Source of the DNA: Pyrococcus yayanosii CH1
GTDB lineage: Archaea > Methanobacteriota_B > Thermococci > Thermococcales > Thermococcaceae
Assembly: GCF_000215995.1 (NCBI RefSeq)
Contig: NC_015680.1
Span: forward strand, 434,001-498,000
Direction of reading: 5' to 3'
DNA length: 64,000 nt
This document shows, piece after piece, positions 51,840 through 64,000 of this stretch. The number at the start of each line of letters is the position of its first letter. Within the stretch, counting starts at the first letter, position 1. The position numbers and the translations under genes were made by a program. The notes under the pieces were generated by a model. That model saw only the letters and a list, made by a program, of their open reading frames with translations. It was not told the DNA's origin and searched no databases.

Positions 51840-53408
51840 TCACAGTGGTATGTTGCCGTGCTTCTTCGGCGGCAGTTTAACGCGCTTACCCTCCAAGGCC
51901 TCAAGGGCGAGGATTATCTTAGCTCTCGTTTCAGCAGGATCGATGACATCATCGATATAACCGCGAGCAGCCGCCACGTAGGGGTTGGCGAACTTCTCCC
52001 TGTACTCCTTAATTTTCTGCTTCCTGAACTCCTCTGGGTTCTCGGCCTTGGCTATCTCCTTCCTGAAGATTATATTGGCCGCTCCCTCCGGACCCATAAC
52101 TGCTATCTCTGCTGTAGGCCAGGCGAAGACGAAGTCCGCTCCAAGGTGCTTGCTTCCCATCGCGAGGTATGCTCCACCGTAAGCCTTCCTGAGGATAACC
52201 GTTACCATCGGAACGGTTGCCTCGGCGTAGGCGTAAAGAACTTTAGCCCCGTGCCTTATGATTCCCCTGCTTTCCTGATCAACGCCCGGCAAGTAACCCG
52301 GCACGTCAACGAGGGTAACTATGGGAATGTTGAAGGCATCGCAGAAGCGGACGAACCTCGCGATCTTGTCGGAGCTGTCTATGTCGAGCACACCCGCAAG
52401 GTGAATGGGGTTGTTAGCTACAATCCCCACGGTCTGACCGTTCATCCTTCCAAAGCCTATGACGGCGTTAGGGGCGAAGTAGGGCTGGAGCTCAAGGAAG
52501 TCCGGGTTGCCGTCCTCATCGCGGTCAACTATCTCGTAAATGACCTGCCTGACGTCGTAGCCCTTGTTGGGGTCATCCGGCACGATATTATAGAGGTTCT
52601 CGGTCCTCCTGAAGGGGGAGTCGCTTGTCTTCACGCGAGGCGGCTTCTCCATATTGTTGGAGGGGAGGTAGCTGAGAAGCCTCCTAATCAAGGCCAAAAC
52701 TTCCTCGTCATTTTTGCCCACGAGGTGTGCCTGGCCTGAGCGCTGGGCGTGAACCATGGCACCACCAAGCTGGACCGGCGTAACATCGACACCCGTAACG
52801 GCCTTCACGACCTGCGGACCGGTGATGAACATGAAGGTTGAGGGATTATCCACCATGAGTATGAAGTCACCTATGGCAGGGCTGTAAACGGCTCCTCCGG
52901 CACAGGGCCCCATGATGGCCGTTATCTGGGGAACGACGCCACTGAGAATGGTGTTCATCTTGAATATCTCACCGTAGCCTTTGAGGGAGTCAACGCCCTC
53001 CTGAATTCTCGCTCCACCAGAATCGTTGAGGCCTATAACTGGCGCTCCAGCCTCGAGAGCGAGCTCCATGATGCGCTTAATCTTCATGGCGTGCATCTCG
53101 CCGAGGGAGCCGCCCATCACCGTGAAGTCCTGCGAGTAGACGAAGACAAGTCTGCCGTCGATTGTTCCGTAGCCTGTGATTACGCCATCAGCTGGCAGTT
53201 CCCTCTTATCCATGCCAAACTCGGTGGCCCTGTGCTTCACGAACATTCCTATTTCGACGAAGCTTCCGGGGTCGAGAAGGAGCTCGATTCTTTCTCTAGC
53301 GGTCAGCTTTCCTTTCTCATGCTGCTTTTTGATGGCCTCCTCTCCACCCATTTCCATTATCTTCTTTTTCCGTTCGTATAGCTCTTTAACCTTCTCCTCC
53401 ATGCTCAT
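51840..53408 (-). CDS. mmdA: methylmalonyl-CoA decarboxylase carboxyltransferase subunit
   Basis: A protein of about 522 residues with two crotonase-like carboxyltransferase domains. N-terminal half: GKLTARERIELLLDPGSFVE and GGSLGEMHAMKI. C-terminal half: DVPGYLPGVDQE and KAYGGAYLAMGSK. It moves CO2 from methylmalonyl-CoA to biotin. It is the first gene of the operon, and the whole Na+-pump set is present. GGGGATG precedes the chosen ATG 53408; ATG 53402 is also possible. Confidence 0.92.
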   Translation of the reverse strand: MSMEEKVKELYERKKKIMEMGGEEAIKKQHEKGKLTARERIELLLDPGSFVEIGMFVKHRATEFGMDKRELPADGVITGYGTIDGRLVFVYSQDFTVMGGSLGEMHAMKIKRIMELALEAGAPVIGLNDSGGARIQEGVDSLKGYGEIFKMNTILSGVVPQITAIMGPCAGGAVYSPAIGDFILMVDNPSTFMFITGPQVVKAVTGVDVTPVQLGGAMVHAQRSGQAHLVGKNDEEVLALIRRLLSYLPSNNMEKPPRVKTSDSPFRRTENLYNIVPDDPNKGYDVRQVIYEIVDRDEDGNPDFLELQPYFAPNAVIGFGRMNGQTVGIVANNPIHLAGVLDIDSSDKIARFVRFCDAFNIPIVTLVDVPGYLPGVDQESRGIIRHGAKVLYAYAEATVPMVTVILRKAYGGAYLAMGSKHLGADFVFAWPTAEIAVMGPEGAANIIFRKEIAKAENPEEFRKQKIKEYREKFANPYVAAARGYIDDVIDPAETRAKIILALEALEGKRVKLPPKKHGNIPL

Positions 53409-53557
53409 GAGCATCCCCCGCTGGCATGGTCTGGCTGGTGTTTGTAAAAGGACTTAAAAGGGTTTTTCATAGAGCGTGAAATTAAATATAGGGGCGGTCA
53501 GCCGACTGTTTACTCATCATCCGTCAGCACTCGGCAAAGTCATCATCCCGGAAGACC

Positions 53558-53980
53558 TCAGAGATGCTGAATTGGGGTCTCGGCACCGCAGGCCTCACAC
53601 TTGAGGAAGTAGAACCTGTCCCTCTTGAGTATCTTGGTGTCCGGACTACCACATACCTGGCAGATAACGTACTCCTTGATGTACTTCTTTAGCTTGTTGG
53701 CTATGAGATATGGCGTAAAGCGACCCTGAAGGATGACACGCCTTCCTTCGAGCGTTCCAGCGGTAGCTATCTCTCTGAGTAGGAACTTCAGGACGTGCTG
53801 AGGATCCCTGTTCAGGGCCTCGGCTATGTCTTTGAAGTTCTCTATTATCGTTTTGTTGCCCTCAATCGTGACGAGAGCACCTGGAACCTCAAAACGGGAC
53901 TTGTGGTGCTTGACGTTCTCGGGAAGCTCCTCGTAAGCCTTCTCAAGCAGCTTTTCATAATCGTAATAGTCTATCTCCAT
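53558..53980 (-). CDS. translation initiation factor aIF2, beta subunit
   Basis: A 140-residue protein with the aIF2-beta plan: a short N-terminal helix, an alpha/beta core ([38 protein letters not shown]), and a C-terminal zinc ribbon (CQVCGSPDT and CEACG). It is a part of the factor that brings initiator tRNA to the ribosome. GGGGGTGATG precedes the ATG. Distance to mcm is about 50 bp and it lies downstream on the same strand. Confidence 0.95.
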   Translation of the reverse strand: MEIDYYDYEKLLEKAYEELPENVKHHKSRFEVPGALVTIEGNKTIIENFKDIAEALNRDPQHVLKFLLREIATAGTLEGRRVILQGRFTPYLIANKLKKYIKEYVICQVCGSPDTKILKRDRFYFLKCEACGAETPIQHL

Positions 53981-54030
53981 AACATCACCCCCACACGGCT
54001 TTATCCGATGCCTTATAAAACGTTATTGGT

Positions 54031-57000
54031 TCAGAGGGTCTTGTAGTAGCCGGTCTCAGGCATATATATCTGGCCCCCTCTGAGGAGCTTCTCTATTATA
54101 TCTCTCGCTTCCTTTCTCTCTATTCCAGCTCTGCTCGCCTCTTCGAGAATGTCCTCAATGTAAGCACCCTTCTCGTTAACCTTCTCAAGCTTTTCTATAA
54201 TCGCAAGTATCTTCTCGACCTTGCTGAGCTTCTTAGCACTCTGTCCGACTTCAAGTATTGTCACATCTATCTGTCCCTCCTCATCCCTGGCAATCTGCCC
54301 AAGAGTGAACTCTATGAGCTTTATGGCCTCTCTGGCATCCTCTCTCGTCACTATGGGGCTGAGCCTCATCTTGGCATGTGCTTCGCTTAGACGAATTAAA
54401 GCTTCGAGCTGCCTCGGGGTTATGGGTATTGGCCTTATCCCTTCCTCGTCTTTTTCAGTAAGTCTCTTTGCGCTCCTTCTCATCTTCACGTAGTACTTCC
54501 TTATCTCCTCTATGGCCTCCTCGCTTATCACGGGATGGACGTTCTTCCTTGCGTAGGCTATGTACTTCCGGAGAAGGTCATGGGGGATCTTGGGCGTGAC
54601 GACCTCACTCTCTCCCCTCCTGACACGGAGTATGTGGGTCGCGATGGCGCTGTCTATCTCCTCGTCCGGCTCGTCTATGAGGACAAAAATTAGGTCGAAC
54701 CTGCTCAAGAGGGTTGGGGGTAGGTCGAGCTGCTCCGAGATGGGTTTCATGCGGTTAAAGCGGCCGTGTTTCGGGTTTGCTGCGGCAATAACCGTGGCCC
54801 TCGCGTTCAGCGTAGCCGTTATACCTGCCTTCGATATGCTGATGGTGTTATGGAGCACGAGGCCATGGGATACGAAGAGATGGTGGGGCTCAACTGTGAC
54901 GTCGTAGACCCATTCGGAGTCCTTGTTGGGAACTTCATTGACGGCAACGATTCTAACGAATCTTATCCTCTCTAGGTTCCTTTCCACGAATTCTATTAGC
55001 TTTTCAGCCTTTTCAAGCCGTTTTGTTGCCTCTTCCTTCACAATTTTTCTAATCTTCTCATCACTCAGCCTTCGCCTTAGGGAAAAGGGAGATATCCCGT
55101 GCTCGTAGTAAAGCCTCCACTTGGGAAGAATTTCCACGACCCTCTCCATGTCATCATTCTCGATTGCCCGCTTCAGCCTTTCAATGGTCTCCTGAACCTG
55201 TTGGGAATACTTGAGGACTATATTCCGGGAAACTACCTTGCGCCTGAGCCTCGACCTGCTCCCGGCTGGAATCCTTAAGCCTAAGAGGTCAGCGGCCTCC
55301 AGAATTGCCCTTCCAAAGTCCCCGGGCACCTTCTCCTCCCTTCCTTCGCCGAATCGCTTGCCCGTGATTTCTTCCAACCTTTTAATGCATTCTCTTTCCT
55401 GCACTATTAGCGAGAAGCTTCCCACTCCCTCTCTGAGCGTAGAGCAAACTCCCAGGAATAGCAGAAGGTCCTGGAAGTCCTCCGCCAGCTCCCTTGATGG
55501 GAATCTAATCACGGGCTTCCCGTTCAGTCCCCTGCCTCTAATTGTCCATATCCTCCTGACGAGTTCTTCTAGGAGCTCTCTTCTAAATCTAAAGACCTCT
55601 GGCGGAATTCTTGCCCCCTTCTTGAACCTGTTGCTCCCTTCTTTGAACAGATTTCTTAAAACAGCTTCAATATCTCCCTCTTCTTCTCCGAGGGGTGGGT
55701 ACTCTCTAACGCCTATTGCAAAGTCTCCTGGTCTAAGATCTTCGGCAGGAACCTCCTTGACACCATTCTCCCATACAAGAACCGGGTGCTCTGGCGTGAC
55801 AAGAATCTCCCTTCCGTTCTCGAGCTTAATCTGAATGAACTTCTCGGGTGGCTTGTGTCTGCTTACGCGGTCAGCCCTTACCCTGACTATCTGGCCCCTC
55901 TTAGGATCGTACGCGAGGATGTAGACGTCCTCGACGGGCAGGATTTCTGTGTCCTTGCCTATTATCACCCTATCGCGGTTCCTCTCAATTATTTCGTCCA
56001 CGAACTCGCCTATCTTTACCTTCCTTCCATCAGCTAGAAGGAGCTCGAAGTTCCTGTGGTAGCTCTGCTGCTCTAGGGCCTCGTGGATTACGCTCCTATC
56101 GCGGTCGCTCATCTTATCTATTTCATCGATCATCGCAAAGCCGCCGTCGGCAAGGACGAGGGCGCCCGCCTCAAGCACCCAGCCACCCGTGAACTCATCG
56201 CGGACGGCGGCGGCCGTAAGCCCGGCCGCCGAACTGGACTTTCCAGAAGTGTAGATGGCCCTGGGAGCTAAATTGGCCACGTAGCGGAGAAGCTGGCTGT
56301 TGTGGACAAAAATATCGTTGGCTATGAAGTTGTGGTGCTCCGGGACCTGAAGGTCGTAGACCCACCCGTGCTCTGGCTTATACTCTTCAATTTCGACTAC
56401 TCTATCCCAGAAGATGTCCGACTCTTCAAGGAGTTTCCTTAGGCTTTCGTCTTCTGTTTCGGGCACTATCCTCGGTTCGTTCTCTCTTCTTGGTACGGCT
56501 ATGAAGTCTCCAACCCTGAGCTCCTCGGCCTTTTTCGTCCGGAAATGTCCGTCCTCAAATGTGAAGAACGGGTGAGTTGGGGTGACCCTAATCTCGCGCC
56601 CGTTCGCGGTCTTTATCCTGAACATCTTCTTCGGAGCGGTTCTCTTCCAAGCGATGTTGGCCTTGACCTTTCTGACCTTCAGCGTTTTTGCGTCGAGAGC
56701 GTAGAGTTCGAGGTCAATTGGCGCATAGAAGCCATCATCAACAGTTTCGAGCGTTCCTTCCACTTTAGCTTTCTCAATAGCCTTTTCAACTATTTCACCA
56801 ATCTCCTTTAAGCTCCCATCGGCAAGCAGAACCTTCGTGTGGTAATCAACGCACTTGGCAACTCCTGGGTCGCCCACGAGCAGAACGTGAATGTCTCCCC
56901 TCAGCCTTGTTCCATCCGGAAGCGTTCTCGGAACACCGCCAAAAAGGGCCAGAGCTATGCCTTTCTTTACCTCCCTGTATCCATATATGGCGGGTGCTAT

Positions 57001-57855
57001 GGAATCCACGATGGCATCCACGATGTCCTTTCTCTTAGCGAGCTCTCTTATCTTCTGCTCCTCCTCTGGAGTAATTTCAAGTTCCTCCATCTCCTTGCTG
57101 AGGGGCTCTATGTGGTTGACCTCTATGATCTTCCTGAAGATCGGCGTCTTGTCTCCCTTCTCCTGCACCACCCTGAGTATTCCGGTAACGAGGACTCTAT
57201 CACCCGGGAGGGCCGTATCGACGAGGTCGTCGAGGAGTACTGCATCGATGAAGCGGGGCATTTGGCCGCCCTTTAGGCTCTCGGGCCTGTCCTGGAGGCG
57301 GAAGGTCTGGAAGTTTATGAAGGAGCTCTTGTTGACATCGAGCTCGATGTTCTTGCTCCCGCACTGTTCGCAGCGGGTAACCTTTGTCATGCCGCCGTAA
57401 GGCCTCTGGACGCGAATCATCTCATTGTAACAGTCCCGACACACGAAGACCGCCGTCCTGACGAAGGGCTTTATCTCACTCACCCTTGTTATTATCCCTT
57501 CCACTTGAATGAACCTGTTTATGTGTTCGGCCCCGATTTCCTTGACGAGGAGTGTCTCAGGAAGATTGAAGAACCGGGCGTGAACCTTGGGGGGTTCCTC
57601 CTTGAAGAAGTCTTCCTTCAGCACTATCTGGATGGCATCCTCTGCCGCCGCTATGCTCTCTTCAGGATTATTTAGAAGTTCTTCGGCGAGTTCTGGGTCA
57701 AAGGAGTTTAGATGTGTCCAATCTATGGATATGGAGCGCTTGGGAGTCACCGTCAGAATATCATTTATCCTTTCTTTGTAAACGGGTTCGCCAGATTCGT
57801 CGGCATATTCACGGAGGAAACTGACGAAGCGATTTATCATCTCATCCCTATCCAA
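54031..57855 (-). CDS. mcm: replicative helicase MCM with two inteins
   Basis: 1274 codons that give a host protein of 684 residues after removal of two inteins, the normal archaeal MCM length. N-terminal domain with a zinc site (CRDC, then CEQCG), AAA+ core with Walker A GDPGVAK/S split by intein 1, Walker B AMIDEIDKM, arginine finger region LLSRFDLIF, and a C-terminal winged helix. Intein 1 is at residues 335-519 and intein 2 at 598-1002, after EALEQQ. MCM unwinds DNA at the replication fork with GINS and Cdc45. The TTG at 57855, with GAGAGGTGAT before it, gives the expected N-terminus; it follows gins23 by 6 nt. Confidence 0.95.
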   Translation of the reverse strand: MDRDEMINRFVSFLREYADESGEPVYKERINDILTVTPKRSISIDWTHLNSFDPELAEELLNNPEESIAAAEDAIQIVLKEDFFKEEPPKVHARFFNLPETLLVKEIGAEHINRFIQVEGIITRVSEIKPFVRTAVFVCRDCYNEMIRVQRPYGGMTKVTRCEQCGSKNIELDVNKSSFINFQTFRLQDRPESLKGGQMPRFIDAVLLDDLVDTALPGDRVLVTGILRVVQEKGDKTPIFRKIIEVNHIEPLSKEMEELEITPEEEQKIRELAKRKDIVDAIVDSIAPAIYGYREVKKGIALALFGGVPRTLPDGTRLRGDIHVLLVGDPGVAKCVDYHTKVLLADGSLKEIGEIVEKAIEKAKVEGTLETVDDGFYAPIDLELYALDAKTLKVRKVKANIAWKRTAPKKMFRIKTANGREIRVTPTHPFFTFEDGHFRTKKAEELRVGDFIAVPRRENEPRIVPETEDESLRKLLEESDIFWDRVVEIEEYKPEHGWVYDLQVPEHHNFIANDIFVHNSQLLRYVANLAPRAIYTSGKSSSAAGLTAAAVRDEFTGGWVLEAGALVLADGGFAMIDEIDKMSDRDRSVIHEALEQQSYHRNFELLLADGRKVKIGEFVDEIIERNRDRVIIGKDTEILPVEDVYILAYDPKRGQIVRVRADRVSRHKPPEKFIQIKLENGREILVTPEHPVLVWENGVKEVPAEDLRPGDFAIGVREYPPLGEEEGDIEAVLRNLFKEGSNRFKKGARIPPEVFRFRRELLEELVRRIWTIRGRGLNGKPVIRFPSRELAEDFQDLLLFLGVCSTLREGVGSFSLIVQERECIKRLEEITGKRFGEGREEKVPGDFGRAILEAADLLGLRIPAGSRSRLRRKVVSRNIVLKYSQQVQETIERLKRAIENDDMERVVEILPKWRLYYEHGISPFSLRRRLSDEKIRKIVKEEATKRLEKAEKLIEFVERNLERIRFVRIVAVNEVPNKDSEWVYDVTVEPHHLFVSHGLVLHNTISISKAGITATLNARATVIAAANPKHGRFNRMKPISEQLDLPPTLLSRFDLIFVLIDEPDEEIDSAIATHILRVRRGESEVVTPKIPHDLLRKYIAYARKNVHPVISEEAIEEIRKYYVKMRRSAKRLTEKDEEGIRPIPITPRQLEALIRLSEAHAKMRLSPIVTREDAREAIKLIEFTLGQIARDEEGQIDVTILEVGQSAKKLSKVEKILAIIEKLEKVNEKGAYIEDILEEASRAGIERKEARDIIEKLLRGGQIYMPETGYYKTL
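54850..56064 (-). other. MCM intein 2 (405 residues, degenerate homing endonuclease)
   Basis: Residues 598-1002 of the MCM frame, inserted between EALEQQ and TISISKAG. It starts SYHRNFELLLADGRK. Block B is at LVTPEHPVLV, block F at WVYDVTVEPHHLFVSHG and block G at LVLHN, before Thr as the downstream nucleophile. A middle segment (FPSRELAEDFQDLLLFLGV) resembles the end of a LAGLIDADG endonuclease, but the expected acidic D-A-D-G or G-D motif is not visible. The splicing part looks intact; the homing nuclease is probably dead. Confidence 0.85.
56299..56853 (-). other. MCM intein 1 (185-residue mini-intein in Walker A)
   Basis: Residues 335-519 of the MCM frame, placed inside the Walker A motif (GDPGVAK | SQLLRY). 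It starts CVDYHTKVLLADGSLKE. Block B is at VTPTHPFFTF, block F at GWVYDLQVPEHHNFIAN and block G at IFVHN, with Ser as the next residue. It has no endonuclease domain. Excision is needed for ATP binding by the helicase. Confidence 0.88.
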
Positions 57856-57861
57856 ATCAAA

Positions 57862-58359
57862 TCACCTCTCGCCGAGCCACTCGTTCCTGATGCGGGACAT
57901 CTGGAGATATATCCTCCTTTCTTCTGGAGAGAGGCGGGTGAGTATCTCCATACTGCCAGGCCTCAGCCTAACGGCCTCAAGGATCTTCTTGAATCTAAGT
58001 TCCTTGAGGTGGTTGTATTTTTTCTTCAGGTTCGTGAGCTTCGCCATCTTTGTGTTTATTACCTCGACGCTTTCTCCTGCCCTTTCACGGATATATCGCT
58101 CAAGGTAATAGATGTAGAACTCCGCTCGCTCATAGAGGCCCTCTGGGATGGGCGTAAGGGGTTCACTTTTTCTCTCCTCGCTTATAACTTTGTCTATCTC
58201 TCCTATGACCTTCTCAACCTCATCCAGAACCTCAACCACTCCGCTCTCCCAGAGCTCCCTAGCCTTCCAATCCTCCAGAAGTATCATATCTCCTTCTTTC
58301 CAGCTCCCAAAGGACCTGATGACCTTGACTGGAATCAAGGCCTTGCCCGTTAGCATCAT
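57862..58359 (-). CDS. GINS complex subunit GINS23
   Basis: A 165-residue protein with a small beta-rich N-terminal part (GKALIPVKVIRSFGSWKEGD) and a helical C-terminal part (AEFYIYYLERYIRER; EVINTKMAKLTNLKK). In Thermococcales, the gene directly upstream of mcm encodes the GINS23 subunit, and this product fits its size and N-terminus. GINS binds MCM and GAN/RecJ at the replication fork. Start at ATG 58359 after GGTG; the neighbouring ATG or GTG codons are alternatives. Confidence 0.8.
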   Translation of the reverse strand: MMLTGKALIPVKVIRSFGSWKEGDMILLEDWKARELWESGVVEVLDEVEKVIGEIDKVISEERKSEPLTPIPEGLYERAEFYIYYLERYIRERAGESVEVINTKMAKLTNLKKKYNHLKELRFKKILEAVRLRPGSMEILTRLSPEERRIYLQMSRIRNEWLGER

Positions 58360-58423
58360 AAACACCGGAGGTGGATGGAGGGAGAGGGATTAAAACGTTT
58401 GCTTGCCCAAAAATGATGATCAA

Positions 58424-61121
<2,698 letters not shown>

Positions 61122-61207
61122 CGGGCATCCCATTATACCTTTGCGAAAAATCCTTAATATCATTTAGCCTGCGGAAAGCCTTAAATAGGGGTTGGAAAAA
61201 CATTTAG

Positions 61208-62281
<1,074 letters not shown>

Positions 62282-62320
62282 CAACTTTTTTAAGCTTCCT
62301 CCTCCCTTACCTCTTCTCGG

Positions 62321-62408
62321 GCGGGGGTGCCCGAGCCTGGCCAAAGGGGCCGGACTTAAGATCCGGTGCCGTAGGGCTGCGCGGGTTCGAATCCCGCCCC
62401 CCGCACCA
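62321..62408 (+). tRNA. tRNA-Leu (UAA)
   Basis: A class II tRNA with a long variable arm (TGCCGTAGGGCT). Acceptor GCGGGGG/CCCCCGC, T loop GGTTCGAATCC, anticodon loop CTTAAGA giving UAA. CCA is encoded. It lies 17 bp upstream of nac. Confidence 0.96.
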
Positions 62409-62425
62409 GTTTTAGGTGATGCTCT

Positions 62426-62758
62426 ATGCTCCCTATGAATCCAAAACAGCTCAGGAAGCTTATGAAGCAGATAAACATGGAGGAGCTCGAAGGAGTTAGC
62501 GAGGTTATAATAAGGATGGGGGACAGGGAAATAATCATAAAGAACCCGACGGTGACAGTAATAAAGGCCATGGGAGAGAAGAGTTACCAGATTCTCGGAG
62601 GCGTCGAGGAGGTTAGGGAGCTTCTGAAGATTCCGGAGGAGGATATAAGGCTCGTGATGGAGCAGGCTGGGGTTGACTATGAGACTGCGAAGAGGGCATT
62701 GGAGGAAACGAAGGGGGATATAGCGGAGGCGATAATAAGGCTCACGGAGGGGCAATAA
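62426..62758 (+). CDS. nac: nascent polypeptide-associated complex protein
   Basis: A 110-residue archaeal NAC: an N-terminal NAC barrel segment ([20 protein letters not shown], then [20 protein letters not shown]) and a C-terminal UBA domain ([20 protein letters not shown]). It binds ribosomes and nascent chains as a homodimer. ATG 62426 follows GGTGATG; ATG 62435 is possible. The 3' end overlaps the convergent HEAT-repeat gene by 17 bp. Confidence 0.94.
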   Translation: MLPMNPKQLRKLMKQINMEELEGVSEVIIRMGDREIIIKNPTVTVIKAMGEKSYQILGGVEEVRELLKIPEEDIRLVMEQAGVDYETAKRALEETKGDIAEAIIRLTEGQ

Positions 62759-64000
62759 AGCTCGCTAACTTCATCGTCAATCTCTTCTTAAGTTCTGGCT
62801 CAAGATCTTCAATTTCCCTCTCGTGCTTTTTAATGAACTCCAGGGCCTCGGGGGTAAGTCTATCCATTTCAACGAGCCTCCTAACGATCTCCTCAATGAG
62901 CCCGAGGTTCTCCACCCTTGAAAGTATTGCCTCGGCGAGCTCTAGGGCTGCCCCTACTTTCTTGGGATCTTTGGACTCCAAGTATTCGAGTATTGTCCTT
63001 ATGGCCTCGTCCATCAGGGAGGAGTAATTCACTGCGAGCTCACCGAAGAGCTTGGCGGATGTCGATTTTATCCATGGGTTGTCGTGGAGAAGTAGCTCCC
63101 TAAGCTGGGGTATGAGCTTCTCGGCATCGTCCCTCTTTATATAACCGGCGGCATTGGACAGGACCCAGAGAGCGTCCAGCTTCGTTAGCAAATCCTCCGA
63201 GAGGAATATCTTTATGACGAGCTTAAGGACCCCATAATCCCTCCTGGCAAGCTCTAGAACGGCAGGATGCTGTTCTCTCTCGAACATCTTCTTTATCATG
63301 CCTACCGAATACTCGGGAAGCTCCTCGACACTCGCTGGTTTGGTTTCTCCCCTAAGGTACTCATCTATCCTCTCCTTTGCCTCCATAGCCTTCTTTCCAA
63401 GGGATGACGAGCTGAGCTCTTTCGAAGCTCTTTCAAGACTTGCTCTGGACAGTAGCTCATTCCTGTCCACGGCAACCTCGACGATGCGGAGTGCGGCTCT
63501 CCTGACGATAGGATCTTCATTGTTCAAGAGGTCAAGCGCTAGATTGAAGGCTTCCTCCATTATCTGAGGGTTCTTGGTTCTCGCAACCATTTCCCGGAGG
63601 ACCCTGAGGACTGCAACCTTCTTATCCTCCGATGAGCCTCGGATAATTGCCCTTATCCAAGAGAATATCTTTCTTGCTACAGTCAGTATCTTGGCACCTA
63701 TTGCCGCGAGACCCTCAGCAGCGTATTCATTTATTGGGACAGGCTTATTCTCGACGGTCTTCATTAGGAGGGAGGAAAGCTCCTCGCTAGTCTTCTCGTC
63801 GAGCTCCACGAAGGTTATTATTGCGTTTATAGTTTCAACGGTCTGAAGAACAACGGACTCCTCTTTATCGTCTAAAAGGTCTATGAGGCTCGGAAGAAAA
63901 AATTTGACGTCCTCTAAGGAAAGCTTTCCTCTAGATGCCAGTTTCTTTATTATATAGAGAGCCCCTTTTTTCAAGAGGGGGTCCTTGTGATGTAAAAGCT
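62742..64000 (-). CDS. HEAT-repeat protein, N-terminus outside the window
   Basis: At least 419 residues of alpha-helical repeats of about 37-40 residues (for example [35 protein letters not shown]), typical of HEAT/armadillo solenoids that act as scaffolds. The frame is open to the right edge ([20 protein letters not shown]), so the true start lies beyond it and the TTG at 63974 is not the start. No catalytic motif is seen. It converges on nac. Confidence 0.78.
   Translation of the reverse strand, partial: LLHHKDPLLKKGALYIIKKLASRGKLSLEDVKFFLPSLIDLLDDKEESVVLQTVETINAIITFVELDEKTSEELSSLLMKTVENKPVPINEYAAEGLAAIGAKILTVARKIFSWIRAIIRGSSEDKKVAVLRVLREMVARTKNPQIMEEAFNLALDLLNNEDPIVRRAALRIVEVAVDRNELLSRASLERASKELSSSSLGKKAMEAKERIDEYLRGETKPASVEELPEYSVGMIKKMFEREQHPAVLELARRDYGVLKLVIKIFLSEDLLTKLDALWVLSNAAGYIKRDDAEKLIPQLRELLLHDNPWIKSTSAKLFGELAVNYSSLMDEAIRTILEYLESKDPKKVGAALELAEAILSRVENLGLIEEIVRRLVEMDRLTPEALEFIKKHEREIEDLEPELKKRLTMKLASFIAPP

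Overview
The window is chromosomal DNA of a hyperthermophilic archaeon of the order Thermococcales, most likely a Thermococcus; the species cannot be fixed from the sequence. Supporting evidence: an archaeal gene set (eL14, eL34, aIF2-beta, GINS23, MCM with inteins, archaeal NAC, Taw3, TtuA), a formaldehyde:ferredoxin oxidoreductase, a TET-type M42 peptidase, tRNAs with encoded CCA, TATA boxes about 25 bp before starts, and GGTG-type ribosome binding sites.

Layout. 0-12.3 kb is mostly core: a K+ channel-like membrane pair, tRNA thiolase TtuA, an eL34-cmk-eL14 operon, a radical SAM/DUF192 operon, Taw3 with an Upf1-like helicase, two tRNAs, DUF2118 and formaldehyde:ferredoxin oxidoreductase. 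12.4-24.7 kb holds what looks like a nitrosative/oxidative stress regulon: an operon of a DUF438 (hemerythrin/PAS) protein, a cupin and an M24 protein; a frameshifted DUF2249/DUF1858 gene; hybrid cluster protein (Hcp); and a small HTH regulator with a cysteine cluster. These promoters share a palindrome, ATGACA-N2-TGTCAT, placed at the expected transcription start. Between them lies a decayed array (15.9-20.5 kb) of a secreted toxin-like gene and several immunity-like genes. 24.8-35 kb holds an AEC transporter, a large secreted DOMON/CBM9-like protein, GluRS and IleS.

35.0-44.4 kb is an accessory island. It carries a halocin C8-like cysteine-rich bacteriocin precursor with membrane-protein genes, a VapBC pair, and a second copy of the toxin array. 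That array sits in a 4.8-kb segment (39278-44095) that splits a membrane-protein gene in two, with TTAA at both joints. It begins with the 3' end of a foreign hcp gene, as though cut from an hcp-linked toxin locus of another strain. Its order is: signal peptide + TM + C-terminal nuclease-like toxin, immunity A, immunity A', orphan toxin domain, immunity B, then fragments. This resembles bacterial polymorphic (CDI-like) toxin loci and is the best candidate for an undescribed system.

44.5-64 kb is core again: dihydropteroate synthase and beta-RFAP synthase (pterin cofactor), a radical SAM protein, DUF1884, a lipoprotein, ornithine carbamoyltransferase, a four-gene Na+-pumping methylmalonyl-CoA decarboxylase operon, aIF2-beta, a GINS23-MCM operon (MCM with two inteins), a phosphodiesterase/RtcA operon, an M42 aminopeptidase, tRNA-Leu, NAC and a HEAT-repeat protein cut by the window edge. 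No CRISPR array, rRNA or transposase was seen.
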